Made by a program: the position numbers and the translations under genes. Source: Stropharia rugosoannulata (Eukaryota > Basidiomycota > Agaricomycetes > Agaricales > Strophariaceae). Taken from it: a stretch of DNA of 64,000 nt. Shown piece by piece: positions 11,301 through 23,760 of this stretch; positions within the stretch are counted from its first letter, which is position 1, and every line of letters begins with the position of its first letter. The notes under the pieces are model-generated. The model saw only the letters and a program-made list of their open reading frames with translations, made no database searches and was not told the DNA's origin. The stretch spans positions 1,736,001-1,800,000 of the forward strand of contig JANCIK010000009.1 of assembly GCA_028532985.1 (NCBI GenBank), read 5' to 3'.

Positions 11301-13449
11301 ACCCGCTAGGATCTTCTGCATCTATTATTTAGGTCTCTGGAAGAAATTATGTCCGTACCTAAGCTCTACTGGACGGCGTTTAATCAATCGCCATACGCGC
11401 TAGACGCAGGTAAGAAAGGATTTTCTAATTGTTGGCTTATTTAATTTATCCTTATCAGTTTCTTCTCTCAACCTGAACCTTGAAAAATTCATCGTCAATG
11501 CCATTGCTGTAACAAAGACTATTAGCTCAAGCAAAGATGATGTTCGCAATATATTGTTAACATTAGATCGTCTCCGGCTTATTCTTTCCGCCCTTCTGAC
11601 TCCGGGATTAAATGACGATGTTGACTCTATCTGCTACGGCAAATTAGGCCTGCACCGGTCTTCTACTGCGGTGGGATTGGCAAGGTCGGGTCTTACCTTA
11701 AATAGCTTCAGACATAACATATGCTAAAGCGTTATAATTTTTTTTTAGTAATGAGAATGTGATACTTTACGGCGCACGTACTCCCCAAGAGGTGTGGTGT
11801 GTTTCTGGTATAGTTACAGCCTCAAGAATGTTGGCCATTGTTTCGGTTCTCCGTACAATGAGCTTATTTGAAGGTAAAGCATTCCATTGTGGTGTCGACA
11901 TACATGCTTATCTACACAGAGCTCACGGAGGGCGCTAACACGGTAATATCGTTTTTCACAATTTCTTTGCGGCAATCAGTGGGCCATCGGTACATGTCTC
12001 CCGATCTTGAGTACTTGGGCAAACTTTGGTTTTATGCATCAAGTAAGTGTTCGGAGGAGAGGTCAACATAAATAGGTTCACCAATTAGATCAGCTGAACT
12101 CAGACTATCGATCAAACTGATTTTGGAAGCGACTATAGCTAGTCTGTCAGACGAAGAATCCAACTTGATAGCTGAGAAATGGCAACATCATGGTGTGTTG
12201 CTTTGTATGGTTTTCTAGGCTCACTTACCTTACGTCTTCAAGTACCGTCACTGCAACCTGATTCTGAAAAGGAGACTACGAGTGCCGCGCTAGCCCTCCT
12301 TATATGCGGCTATATTGCCGCAGAAAAGTACAGCCTTCTTTCCATAAAGTAAGACACATGCTTCGTAAAGTACGCCTTCTGACCTTGGTGGGTTTATAGT
12401 GCACTGATGGATATTTCCAAGTCCATCAGTCTATACCTGCACGACGAGAAACTGATTTTTCGAGTGCTTGCTATTGACCTTTGTTCCCGTGGGTTTAACG
12501 TATGGCAACACTATGTTGACGCTATGGAAATTCTTCGATCGCTGTTCAGCCTAGCCACGAGCGTCCGGAAAGATACTATATCTATCCAAAATGTTGGTGC
12601 ACAGGCTCGCTTAGCTGTACTGACCATAGCATCGGACAATATGCCACTATTTATGGGCACACTATGTCTAGACATTTTGACGCCGCCATCTATGGAGCAT
12701 CGCCGTTCGGTTCTCCAAGTATTGGCATTTCTCATTCGCAAGGTATGTAATGCACTGAGAACGTTGTGTCAAACTGAAATGACTAATATTCTCAGCGTCC
12801 TCATGTCTTGCAACCCAATCTACCGCGACTTATGGAAGCCGTTGTCAAGTCGTTAGATCCTAACTCAACTGCAGACCGCGATTTAGTATTGGATACTGCA
12901 ACAGAAATCATTGGCCATGTTGTTAAAACGTAAGCTCACTTACGCGGAATGCAATCACATATTCATTGTTTTGTTAGTTTTCCTACTGTTGACTTCCATA
13001 TGGCTTCTCAGCGCCTGGCAGTCGGGACGAATGAAGGAGCCGTCGTCATGTACGATCTGAAGACAGCGATACGTCTCTACGTATTGGAAGGACACAAAAG
13101 GGCAATCACGGCACTGAGCTTCTCACCGGATGGACGGCGCCTTGTGACAATGTCTTTAAAGGAATCTCTTGTGCTGGCTTGGAAAGTTGGATCGAGCTTT
13201 GCAAGCTTTTTCAACCCTGGAGCCCCACCCCGCCAAGGAAGTGGCGGATCCCAGTCGTTCAAGTCCTTAAATTTCAATATCGGTTCTGAAGGTGACAATG
13301 CAATTTTCATTTTAAACAGGGTGATGTTAACAATTTCTTTAGGAGAAATGACCACTGCAGAAAGTATTGATCTGGTCAGCATCGAGTGGGTCGGAGAACG
13401 AACAGTCAAAGTCAAAATACGCCAGAGCGTCTTGACGTTTGGCACTTGA
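8342..13449 (+). CDS. WDR7 / rabconnectin-3 beta-like WD40 protein
   Basis: In animals WDR7 works with DMXL proteins (rabconnectin-3) to promote V-ATPase assembly on endomembranes. The gene here has many short introns. The N-terminal half has WD40-type pieces (GIILGCQDGSIYVLSP, RDVFIAGGGDDGSIAFWNVR, LLYSDHRARLWDAQTKELW) with a serine-rich insert around 8600-9000. The middle is helical (LILEATIASLSDEESNLIAEKW, RVLAIDLCSRGFNVWQHYVD). The C-terminal end carries the piece I find most diagnostic: FHMASQRLAVGTNEGAVVMYDL, then GHKRAITALSFSPDGRRLVT and LVLAWKVG. These match the WDR7 C-terminal WD repeats, where a DLRTG-like strand follows an HMVSYYERNHRIAVG-like one. ATG at 8342 (or 8348) is chosen because the frame has no earlier ATG; stop at 13447-13449. 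One gene rather than two is inferred because helical and WD parts occur in WDR7 order. Exact exon borders are not all resolved. Confidence 0.82.
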
Positions 13450-13551
13450 GGCGAACTGGTTGGACTTGGATATGTAATGGATAGTTGAGAAACCCATATT
13501 TAATGCTTATATTACCGCACATTATTGAATCTGTTATTGAGGGACAGCCTG

Positions 13552-15907
13552 CTAAATGTTGCATTGACCATCTCGGAGAGCACACCATTGTGGTTGAACT
13601 GCAATGGCGTTTATACCCCTTTGCACCATACGGAAACGCACGTCGTGTAGCCTTGGGAGCGCTGTTGTACCATTTAGAGGAGACCCATCGGGAAGGTTTG
13701 CTCCCGTCCAGAACACCTGCGCAAAGGTTAGAATCGTCTGATTAGAAAAAGTAAAACAAACCTCCGCAGATGCGGCTGCGCGGGGCCACACTATGGAGTC
13801 GAGATTCTCTGGCCCAGATTGTTCTGTCCAGAGTAGCTGTTGGCCTAAATGTGGGAAGTTGGCGACACAATACACTAATGAGAAACATGACTTGACGAAC
13901 CACCCAATACAAGAGAGGTTTGTGATTCTGTCAGGCTTGCAAGTGGGTCGAATGTGTACGCCTAATAGCAACTTGTTTAGACAATGGATAAATTGAGAAG
14001 GCTGAAATGTAGTACTTTTTGCCAAGTTTTGAAAGGATCACACCAGCTATTTCTGCATAAACAAAACACATTAGTTCTGGATGCTCTGCAAAGAACGATG
14101 ATAAATAACATACGCTGTAGGATCGTCGCCAATCCATTCACCTGCACCACAATCCTAGAAGCATCGCACTTTAAAACAGCTAGTATGGCATGTAAAATTA
14201 ACTAACAAGATAGAAATAATCGGAAGGCGAGTGCACTAGTCTGAGGTTTTTGGCCGCTACAGCAGCAGCATTTTGAGACGATATCCAGACCCTGTGTAAG
14301 GTTTTTGCTTAATAATACAGCATGTATCCTAGACACTAGTAAATGACGCTTACATTATGACTGTTGAGCTGGACAAAGTTACATTGTGATCCAAGGCCAT
14401 TTCTGGATCGACAATGTTTAGCTCAACGTGGTAGTGAAACATAATTTGCAGTGTTACCTTCCCAGACCACTGGTGTCTTTCCAAGAGCCTCTAGAGCTTT
14501 ATGTGTACTTTGCGTAAATGTATTCAATGCCTGCTCTAGCGTCTGCCCGGACTGCTTAAGTTCTGACTGCGTTTGTGCATCATCGGTGTAGCAGTTTTCA
14601 TTGAGCTCGTCGCCTCCTGTGCTGAACAATGTCGACGGGAGGGTGCGTGCAATAGAACTAATCAGGCTCGTGGTGAAATTGGTCGTCGCTGCAGAAGCAA
14701 GTCGGAGTTGTCCTGCAGGCGGCTCGTTTGCATACGTTTCCCATGGGGTTGCTTGTGCACAGGCGACATGTTCAGGATGTGAGGTCGAAATAATGGCTGT
14801 ATGGCCAGGAGTATCGATTTCCTGTAAAATATGTACTTAGCACGCTTGAAATTCCAATAGACCCGACCGAAGTAAACTTACCATAAGGACGTCGATTCCA
14901 CGCTTTTGAAATTGTATCAGAATCATTTTTACATAGTCCTAGGCAAGTGACAACGACGCACTTCGCCTGCATATGTCACGATATCCTGTACATCTTCGGT
15001 AGAGTATATGTCGGAATTAGAGTACGCTCCTTTCTGAGACAGTTCCGAGAATCCAGGTACCGTCAACGGGAAACTTTGAGAGTCAACGACATGCCAGTGG
15101 AATTGGCTCATCTGATCACTTGCTGTTTAGACGTCGCTTTCGCCATGGGTCAGAGAGCAATTACGCACCTTAACCATGCTCATGGCGTCTAAAGTACGCT
15201 TAATGTCTGCAACGGGAAAGCTTTGAATAATAGCTTATATCAATACGGGGTTCATGATATGGACATTCACACTTACAAATTGCGAGCAGTGTCGAGCATA
15301 AAGCCGCGATAAGGCTGAAATCAAGTTCCACCAGAGTCAACAAAAAATTAAGTCAGAAGGCACGTACATATGCTGGTGAATCATTAGCAATGGTAATAGG
15401 TGCTTGATAGGCATAAGGATTTCCAGTGGAATCTGCATACCACAGCTGCTCGAATGTCGTCAAACCTCTGAATAAACCCAAGGTTGAGTTGGCGACAATG
15501 GTTGCAGCCGCGCCATTTGCTGGAAGGGTTAGAGAATATCCTTCACTCCTCTTTGCGATGTCTTTTGTTACTTCCGTCATAATGGAGTTCACAGATTTAG
15601 CACCAGCTGGAGTCAAGGCCAAAGACAATTTTGAGAGTGACGGGGCATGCGACAGTCCAACCGTATCAGAGCTGCCACGACCGACTACCAATCTTCGCAA
15701 TTTATCACTTCTGATATTTGCGTTTGTGCGACTGATTGCATCGAGCAGATCCTGAGGAGGATGAGACAGCTGTATCTCAATATCGAAAGACGGTGAGAGC
15801 TTGACAAGGCTGGTTCCCGTTTCAAGAGAACGCGGTATAGGCCACAAGGCCACTACCATTTGAGCGGCACATAACGATGCCAGTACCAGATAATTGCCAG
15901 TCTTCAT
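13552..15907 (-). CDS. Secreted beta-N-acetylhexosaminidase, GH20
   Basis: GH20 enzymes remove terminal GlcNAc/GalNAc from chitooligosaccharides and glycans; fungal secreted forms take part in chitin turnover. The protein starts MKTGNYLVLASLCAAQMVVA, a signal peptide. It is followed by the GH20b-type N-terminal domain (IVANSTLGLFRGLTTFEQL), then SPAYPYRGFMLDTAR-type catalytic barrel start, MSQFHWHVVDSQSFPL, EIDTPGHTA and the catalytic pair in STGGDELNENC. The C-terminal end has LGQQLLWTEQSGPENLDSIVWPRAAASAEVFW and ends QPQWCALRDGQCNI. Multiple introns of about 50-60 nt are needed to join these blocks. Stop is CTA at 13552-13554 on the plus strand; start is at 15907. It is convergent with the WDR7-like gene (about 100 bp between stops). 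Assignment is firm. Confidence 0.93.
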
Positions 15908-16468
15908 ATCCTTTTGTGAGATAGGACCAAGATAGGAAAGGCAAGAAGGATGTAGTGGCTAGGTTACAGCAGGCATGGGGTAACGGGTTATATAGATGGC
16001 ACTACCGCGCCGTAAACCTTTTCCAGCCTCAGACAAGTCAGCAGATCCTGTTTGGTGCGTATGGATGTACAGCAGATAGCTTCGGATAGCGTGAAGGGCA
16101 CGTAATGCAAGTATTCGAAGCAAGTTCGGAGTGCAGGAATTGTCTGTATGCACATGCACGAGTTGAAGAAGCATGGTCATTGTCAGGTCATGACTGAACT
16201 TGGTGACGTGCCGCTTTCGGCTAGTTTGATTAGGACCTTCCTTCTTTACACTCATTCTTTCCTCATTCCACAAAACGGGCCTATGTAGGTCTGCCCTCTG
16301 AGTATCGGCCCGGGCTCCTTCACCTTAAGGTGCCATATCTGAGAGGTGCCGCATCTCAGTCGTCAGATCCATTTTTACTTGCTCGTTGCTTTGCAAACAA
16401 GCTTTCATGGGCAGGAATAAATACATTTGCGCCATAAAATACTACTTGAAAGTGATGTGTTCCCCGGG
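15908..16468. other. Intergenic between hexosaminidase start and P450 stop
   Basis: It holds the hexosaminidase promoter region and the P450 3' end. An open frame at 15959-16273 (minus) has no family resemblance and is probably leader or chance. A small inverted repeat (CACCTTAAGGTG) is at about 16319-16331. Confidence 0.5.
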
Positions 16469-18616
16469 TTAAGGTACTTTCGACATGGCGCGAACTAATT
16501 TGGTCGAAGTAAGGTTCCGTGGCGTTATAGAGCAAGAAAAAGCGAAGGGTTGGCTGTCATAATCAAGTTAGATATAACTAGTCAGAAGATATTTGACACC
16601 AACCTAACAGGCCCATCAGAGTACTGTACTTCAGATACATCTCCAGCACCGTCGCTGACCATGATATCGAACACAGAAAGTATAGACACTATTGAAAGCC
16701 AGGCCTGGAAAGCGTATCAGTAGATTGATTGCTTAGCGACAATGGGTGATACACTCACGGTATCAGATGCCAGATGCCTACCTGGACATATCCTAGAAAA
16801 TCAAACAACTGTTCATTGTAATCAACATAGTCGGTCTGAATAATAATACCTTCTTCCAAAACCAAACACGTAAGTGCAGTCATCAGCTGATAACTTGCCT
16901 TGGGAATCCAAGAACCGTTCCGGATTGAAGGACTCAGGATTGGGATATTGCTCGGGGTCCCGGGTCATGGCCCTGTAGTTAACCAAGATGGTAAGCTATA
17001 GAGTTATGGTCTGCAACATACTTACTAACCAAATATTGGCAATAACCGTAGCTCCTAAATTTTAACCGGTGAAAATATGTTTCTGTATAGAAATTAATTC
17101 AATTGAATACCTTTTGGAATATGAAAACCGTTGTAGATGTCGGGCTCGGTCGCTACATGAGGCGTATTAAGGGGTATGGGAGGTCTCCAACGCAGAACTT
17201 CTCTGTATAAGGCTTCCATGTATGGCAGGGACTTTCTGTCTTTAAAATCAGGTAGACGGCCTTTAGCAGTAATGTAATCTATTTCTTGTTGTGCCCTTTT
17301 CTGGACTTCAGGAAAATGTGCCATAGCAAGAATGAATGAAAGCAGTGTAGATGTCGTCTGTTAATGTTTGAGCAAGTTTACTGTTTGAGCAAGGGATAAC
17401 AAGTCGATAACAAGTGAAAGCACTCACAGTATCGATTCCCTCTAACAATGCATTGAGAATATGTTTATTACAGAACAAATAGTAAGTCTTACCAAGGTAA
17501 GTTGTTGCTGCAATATGCTTTATTCTATCGAAATCGCGTTGCATATAGCAGTTTTCTAAAAGGTCAACAAGGAGAGATGGTGATGCAGTCCCTTTAAGCT
17601 GTCATAAGGTTAAGCATCCGCGTTGTGTACTACATGCGATATATGCTCACCAACCCTTTTCCAATATAATCCATGGGAATGTCGACAAATTCTTCAGTTG
17701 CAGTTTTCACTGCTAACGCTACCCTCTGGAAATATGCGCCCGGCAACCATGGAGGTAGATATCGCAGCGAGGGCATGTAATTGACAATCAACGATTCCGG
17801 GTTATGACATTTATTATATGCTGTGCCAGCTTTCTTTGCCAGCTTTACAAAGTAATCATCAGTGTCCAAGCTTGTATCGGTCCCGTAGAAGATAGAGACT
17901 ATGACTCCTGAAGCCACGCTGCGAGTAATATGAGAATGTTAGACATACGGAAGACCGATAACACTTACGATTTGCAATGCGTTTTAAATTCATCCGGAGT
18001 ATCCAAGATATCCAGCAGAAGTTTGTGCACTTTCTCCTCTTGTATTGGTCTGTAAGCTGTAATTGCATTCGGACGGAAGCATTGCTGATATAATTTCCGG
18101 TGCCCTCTCCAAAGGTGGCCGTAGGGTAGCAACTTCGTGTTGAAATTCCAGCCCATTCTAACTATGTCTCAAGCCATATCAAACGAATCGTGCTCGCAAG
18201 AGTACTCACAAATCGATCATGATATTCCAAGGACGCTGCGAGTAAAAGGCACATCGTCCATCTAACATATTCTTCGCGTCCTGCAACGAGTTGAGAACAA
18301 TAATGTGTTGCTTCTTGTTCTTGACGTGGAGTATATTGCCTGTTGGATTCAAATCAGTATTATGAATCGCTGTTTATGAACTGTTTAAAGTACCATAGAC
18401 TTTTAGCCACTCAGAGTAAGCCTTCCATAGCCGTGAAGGGTGAATTGAATCACGGGTACACTGTAATAGGCTATCGGATGGAGGCCCAGGAGGGTAGGGA
18501 ACTGTACGGAAGGGCGAGTCTCTCCAGCTGATATACGACGTATAAAGTCCAAACAGGATTCCGCTAAGCGGTCCAATAGCCAGCAGAACTGATATAGTAA
18601 AGTCGGATGTAGCCAT
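16469..18616 (-). CDS. Cytochrome P450 monooxygenase, ER-anchored
   Basis: A microsomal class II P450, substrate unknown. From ATG at 18614-18616 it opens MATSDFTISVLLAIGPLSGI, an N-terminal membrane anchor, followed by the proline hinge YPPGPPSD. Further landmarks are: helix C (LWRGHRKLYQQCFRP), helix I with LEGIDTTTSTLLSF, the ExxR motif in YREVLRWRPPIP, the NIWAMTRDPEQYPNPESFNPERF meander region, and the heme loop FGFGRRICPGRHLAS with the cysteine ligand. The C-terminal end reads QPFAFSCSITPRNLTSTKL and stops at 16469-16471. The pattern is that of basidiomycete P450s usually labelled O-methylsterigmatocystin-oxidoreductase-like; that label says nothing sure about substrate. An in-frame ATG at 18754 would add a polar N-terminal piece before the anchor, so the downstream ATG is preferred. 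All core motifs are intact. It lies head-to-tail between two secreted-enzyme genes on the same strand. Confidence 0.92.
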
Positions 18617-19188
18617 TAGACTGAAGAGTTGATTCCTTCGGACAAGATGGAAACTAAAGTCTATGCGCAATTCGGATTGGGGTTGATTGTGGGCTAAAGT
18701 TGGAGAGAGAGTTGACGAGTAACTTGTAAGTATACTGAAGTGCCATTTTGCCATGCGAATTGATACAAGTCATTGTTAGGACACGTAGATCTTTCCCGGT
18801 GCGACAGTCGCGGGAGGAAGAGCTCCCCGAGTCGGTGTCTTCGGGTCCTCCAGGTTCCGGACTGTAATGTGTCGGCGACTGCAATTTCTCATTTAGCAAA
18901 ACACAAAGTCGGAAAATGGAAGTCAAGCAATATCATTGTTTTGAATTTCAGAAAGGTTTCTTTTATTGGACGTTAAGACTGGAAAGAGCTAGAACTATGG
19001 GCGAGAGGTCGGATAAGTTCTGAAAAACCAAAAGTGGTGCTAAACTTAGACGCTTGGAACCATTCAGGTATATTCAAACAGATTCACACGGTATGAGCCG
19101 TGATACATTGATGCATTTCCCGTTATTTAGTAATAGATAAGATGAAGTGCTACAGTAACAACACATAAAACCAAGGCTATGGTTACTT
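18617..19188. other. Intergenic between P450 start and DPP-V stop
   Basis: No recognised gene. It is expected to hold the P450 promoter and the 3' UTR of the peptidase gene. Short open frames here have no resemblance to known proteins. Confidence 0.5.
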
Positions 19189-22100
19189 TCAGACATATTC
19201 GTTGATAAATCTGAAAACTTCGTAATGCCATTTGAGGCTGCCAAAAGACGTGGTCAGATTCGCAAGGCGGAAATAGCAAGAATACTGCACCTGTTACCAT
19301 GGTCTAGTACCCAATGATTTTCATCGGGGAAAATAACAAGTCGGCTTGGAATTCCAAGTCTAGAAATTAACGATGTATCAGACTTAGAGGGTACGTTGTA
19401 TGTTTGACAGAAGTGCTTACTGCTGAAGTGCATGGAAAGCACCAATGCCCTCTGTATCAGGTAAGCGGTAGTCTTTGCTGCCATGGATAAGAAGCTGAGG
19501 AGTAGACCACTTATGCACGAAGTTTGAAGGGCTGAACCTAAGTAGACAAGAAGATTAACGGGGTTTTATTTGTTTTTCATTAAGGCACATACTTCTGCAG
19601 AAGCGCCTTGCTCTCTGGGTCCCAAGGCCTGCCGCCCCATTCGTGATTGAACTGAGAGATTGTAAAGACCGGTTTAGGTCTTCCATGTCATAACAAGTTT
19701 TTACTTACGAAGAACAGTTCGTCAGTGCTAAATCCATTGTAGCTCGCATCGAAGACCTGTTCAGAAAATCAGGGGTAGAGCTATGGGTAGCAAAAGCATA
19801 TAATTACGCCGTCATGACAAACAAGGGCCTACTAAAGATTAGATCAAATAAATTAGCAGATATACATAATACTGACCTTAAAGCCAAACCCGAACTCAGG
19901 ATGACCTTGTATCCAACTGCAACAGAGGTAAGTCGTATTGTGTCTGAGTAAAATCAGATCACCTACTTGATAGCATATCCTCCCCAGCTAGCTCCAGCAG
20001 CTACAGTTCTGTCCGCGTTGATCTATCGCGATAGTAAACATACCATTGAACTGAATCAAGGTTGTATAACACACCTCGGGATAAGCCTGCAATGCATATT
20101 TCCATCCATTGATCATATCAACGAAAGGTTTACCACCCCAATCTTTCGCAATGGCATCGGTGAACTCTAAAGATATTGAATGTCATAAGTGATCGGCGGT
20201 TGTGTTACATAATATGAAATCGGCTACCTTGTCCGAAGGTCGTGCTTCCTGTAGGGTTAATCATAACAACAAAGTACCCTTGCTGAGCAAAGACTGAGAG
20301 ATATACATCAATAGTGCTCAGCGGATGATGCAGCTTACACCTACCATTGGGATTCCAACGAGTGGACCATTGGTCCTCCCATGCCCCCTGTGGTCCTGTT
20401 AATGACTTAGCGGCCTCCAGTGTGCCACCAAAGAAAAGTATTACCTCCATGAATCAAGAGAATGGCAGGCCACTTCTTCACCTCGCCCGTTTTCCATCCC
20501 TTAGGCTTCAAGGTCCAACCTTGCACATCTTTATCGAGAGCGCCCTTGAACCAAAATTCTTCACCTTCACTGAGGTTTTTGGATTTCAAATCAGCCTCGG
20601 TGAAGCTAGTTAACCTCTCGACAGATACAAGATCTTTGACATTCCTATTCCCAGAGAGAATGACGCTTTCGATGGACTTGAGGTCACGAACAATGTATAC
20701 ATCATTTGGAGAGGTCAAAGATGATTGACTAAACAAGATTCTGTCACCAGGCAGTGTTTGGAGACCCGAAGCAGCTTTGTTATGGGTAATCTCCACAGGG
20801 AGAGAATATTTAGAATCCAACTTAGGGTGTGTGGTGGAGCTTGATGGCGTAGGGGAGACTGGTAGAGCAAAGACCTTGACTTTGGCTTCGTCCCCGGCAG
20901 TAAGGTAGATAAAGCTATCGTCCTTAGAGAACTGGGAACAAAATTGAACTTGAGCTTCTGCCCCTTGAAAATAGCAAATCACTAACAGTTATTGCGTCGG
21001 CGGACCGATCCCAAGGTTGAGTAACAGTAAAGCGAACTTGGCATTTGAGGTCGTAGATGACAATTTTGGCACTGATTAGGAAAGCGTGAGCCTGCGTTGC
21101 AGATATAGATATGCAGATTAACTTGCCGATCTGCTTCATATCCATCCTTGTCGAGTTCGAGCCATGCAACCTTTGTGCCCGCTGTGTTGAAAACGGGGCT
21201 ATGTGTAGCTCCTTGCTTTCCGGAGGTCAATTCGACTGGTGCCTCACTGCCATCAATCGGAACGAGGAAGACCTTCAAAACATGCAGGTGTAAGAATGAA
21301 GAAATATAAGATCTGGAAATAGTAACATAAACTCTTACATCTTGTTTTGTATGCCAGGCGAATGGGAGCTTGGGGTCCTTCGTGGTATAAACTATATGAG
21401 TGTTTGACGCGTCAAAATCGTCGCGTCCGCCGAACGGTTCAACGGGGGTATACTGCAAATAGTATGTAAATGATGATTATATATACTGCCCGGCATACTC
21501 AATGAAAACGTACATGTTTGGTTCCTTGCAAGGGACTCTTAACACCGTTTTCGACTTGCCATGACCCATTTTCCCCTTGAGATACTCGAACACTGAAGAG
21601 TTGAGAACCCTTTTTGCCAGTCCAGGTATCCCAATGACGCTCATATGTTTCATCGTAGACAAGTGCAGTATTTCCTCTACCTTCCCACTGCTTGTCCTGC
21701 TCTGCAACACTAGTTAAATTTCCATCGTCATATACGGCCGCAGAGAAGATAAGATTGCCGGTTTGTTCGTTGTAACGGAAGTTGGCCGCTGCTTTACTCG
21801 GAATGGTGCCAATTACTCCACGCGAGGTAAATGCATTGTCCGACGCCGTTACGTCCACGTCGTACGCATGAATCTCCGAGACATTCTCTTCGCCTGGGAC
21901 CACATTAGCGAACGTCTTTTCGGACAACCAAAAAGAGTCGCCGCCCTTTTCGAGCTGATAGACACGTTAAAAGGTATAGATATAAGAATATGAGAGATGT
22001 GACGAACCGGAATCTCAACCGATTTGCCAGAGGACTGGAGGGAGACGACGTGAATGGATTTCTTATTCCTATGAAAACGCAGATCAGCATAATGAATACT

Positions 22101-22426
22101 CATTCAGTCCCTCTATTTACTTCTTATCCTTGAAAGAGAATTTGCTGATGTGCACCAATGCTAAAGTGCCTGCTGCGTTCGCGACGGGCGCGCCAGGCCT
22201 TGCTAGTTCAACCTAGTGAAGGACGGGCATTCGACTGATGAATCACAGAGACAAGTGCGTGTAAACGAACCAGGTCCTTCGGCGCGAATACGTCTGAGCC
22301 CTCCGTGAAAGAGAACTCGCGGGAGTTATTACTCATGGCTTTAGCAACGTTAAGACTTGGCGAAGGGGCCGGCTGTTGTAGGGGCACTTGGGTCGACAAC
22401 CCCAACAGGGCTAGTGCGAACCTCAT
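19189..22426 (-). CDS. Secreted dipeptidyl-peptidase V (S9 prolyl oligopeptidase family)
   Basis: DPP-V is an extracellular serine peptidase that releases N-terminal dipeptides; it belongs to family S9 with a beta-propeller and an alpha/beta-hydrolase domain. ATG at 22426 opens [18 protein letters not shown], a signal peptide; six codons upstream another ATG (22444) exists but would place polar residues first. Propeller pieces include [40 protein letters not shown] and [18 protein letters not shown]. The hydrolase domain has [24 protein letters not shown], the nucleophile in [12 protein letters not shown], the acid in [15 protein letters not shown] and the histidine in [13 protein letters not shown]. 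The end is [16 protein letters not shown], stop at 19189-19191. Catalytic residues are all present. Introns are many and short. The gene is the third of three consecutive minus-strand genes. Confidence 0.92.
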
Positions 22427-22765
22427 ATATGTACTGGAGAGCACTTATCGATGGGAAGCGTATGATCAGAAGTAATTCAGGCCTGGGCGGGATTTCTTAT
22501 ATTGCGGTATAGGTCGCATATGTGACGCGACCAATGGTCGCGAACACTGTCAATCGTGTGTAGAATCTAGGCGTTCGCGTGACCAGATACTGTAGACCGC
22601 CATGTGTTTCGACGTGTGCTTGGGTAAACGTCTTTCACATTCTTCACACTGCATAAAACTGTACCTAGTCGCGATGACCGCGCACATATTTTAATAGAAT
22701 ACATGGGTAGGAAAGCAGACAGTATGGTATGTATACATGAAGATAGGACAAAAAGTAAGCATGCA
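22427..22765. other. Intergenic: DPP-V promoter and Mrt4 3' end
   Basis: This 339-bp gap precedes the peptidase gene on the minus strand. It contains the palindrome described separately at 22526-22542. No coding signal is seen. Confidence 0.55.
22526..22542. promoter_or_regulatory. CCAAT-containing palindrome upstream of DPP-V
   Basis: The 17-bp site CGCGACCAATGGTCGCG has two perfectly complementary 8-bp arms around one base. It holds a CCAAT core about 100 bp before the DPP-V start codon, a normal position for a CCAAT box. The symmetry suggests a dimeric factor could bind, but this is inference. Confidence 0.35.
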
Positions 22766-23760
22766 TTACTCGCTCATCTCACCAGAGGCGTCTTCCTCTT
22801 CTTCCTCTTCATCGGCCTTCTCATCCGCTGGGATGGCATTGCCTTCAATCTGCGTGACTTCGCCTGTTGAAGAATCCCAGCGAGCGAGTAAGCCAACGCG
22901 GAAGGTAACCATTTTGAGGCCAATCAACTTCAAAAGCTGGGCCTGTTCGCTAGTCAAGACTTTTGACTTGTCGCAAATTTTGTGGGGTGCGGTCAACGTA
23001 GGTACACCACGGTTCATCGTCGTTGTCAAGCCGAGCTTCCTGAGTTGGGGATCTTCGTTGTGGGGGAATGGTTCGGGAAGGTCTGAATGTTGCCGCATGA
23101 CAGGTCCAACGGGCAAGATAACAGTGCGAGACGCCTTGTTACCGGCACGAGCATAATCGGGCTGCTGGAAGTCAGCGAACCATTCGATTACTTCCTGTGG
23201 TTCTGTGTCGGTGCAGAACAGACCGACTTGACCTTTTATTTGCTAAAAATGACATTAAAAGAGTGATCACAATCAAATGAAGTGCAATTGCTTACAGTGG
23301 CCAGTTTTGATAGTCCCAATCGGTGCTCCTCTTCAGGTGTAGTACCCAGAGCTTTCGCCATGACAGCCCCACGACCGAAAAATATCCTCCCTGAGCTTTG
23401 AAGCAGTTAAATACGTGAAAACATTAAAACATTGCAATGAAATGAGTAGCTTACTCTTTCCATAGCTTACGCACAGTTTTGAGGTGGGAGTTACGCATGG
23501 ATCCGACTTCGAAGAGCCAGCAGTATTCCCATTTCTCTACATTAGCTCGCAGCTGGAAACAAGGTTATGATCGCGTTTAGTTTTTAATGGATGAATTAGC
23601 TTGATCAGAACAGACTTCAGTCATCATGGCATTTTTGTGTTCTTTGGTCTTCTTCGAGACTTTTGTTAAGGAGACTAAATGCTTGCAGCGTCGGTACAGT
23701 CAAGGTTGGATACATTATGACAGATTACTGACTGAGTTTCGACCGTTTTGACCTGGGCAT
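22766..23760 (-). CDS. MRT4: Mrt4 (MRTO4), ribosomal stalk assembly factor
   Basis: Mrt4 is the nucleolar paralogue of stalk protein P0; it occupies the P0 site on pre-60S particles until late maturation. The start MPRSKRSKLSQS resembles the conserved Mrt4 N-terminus (MPRSKRSKL). Then follow the L10/P0-like core (FEVGSMRNSHLKTVRKLWK, RIFFGRGAVMAKALG, GQVGLFCTDTEPQEV) and the translation-factor-like insert (PTLTAPHKICDKSKVLTSEQ, LLKLIGLKMVTFRVGLLARW). The C-terminus is an acidic tail (ADEKADEEEEEEDASGEMSE). Start is at 23758-23760 on the plus strand read as CAT, stop at 22766. Introns of about 50-60 nt were read at about 23244-23296, 23399-23455 and near 23555-23610, plus a short first intron. 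The gene is divergent from the DOHH gene with 79 bp between start codons. Confidence 0.92.
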
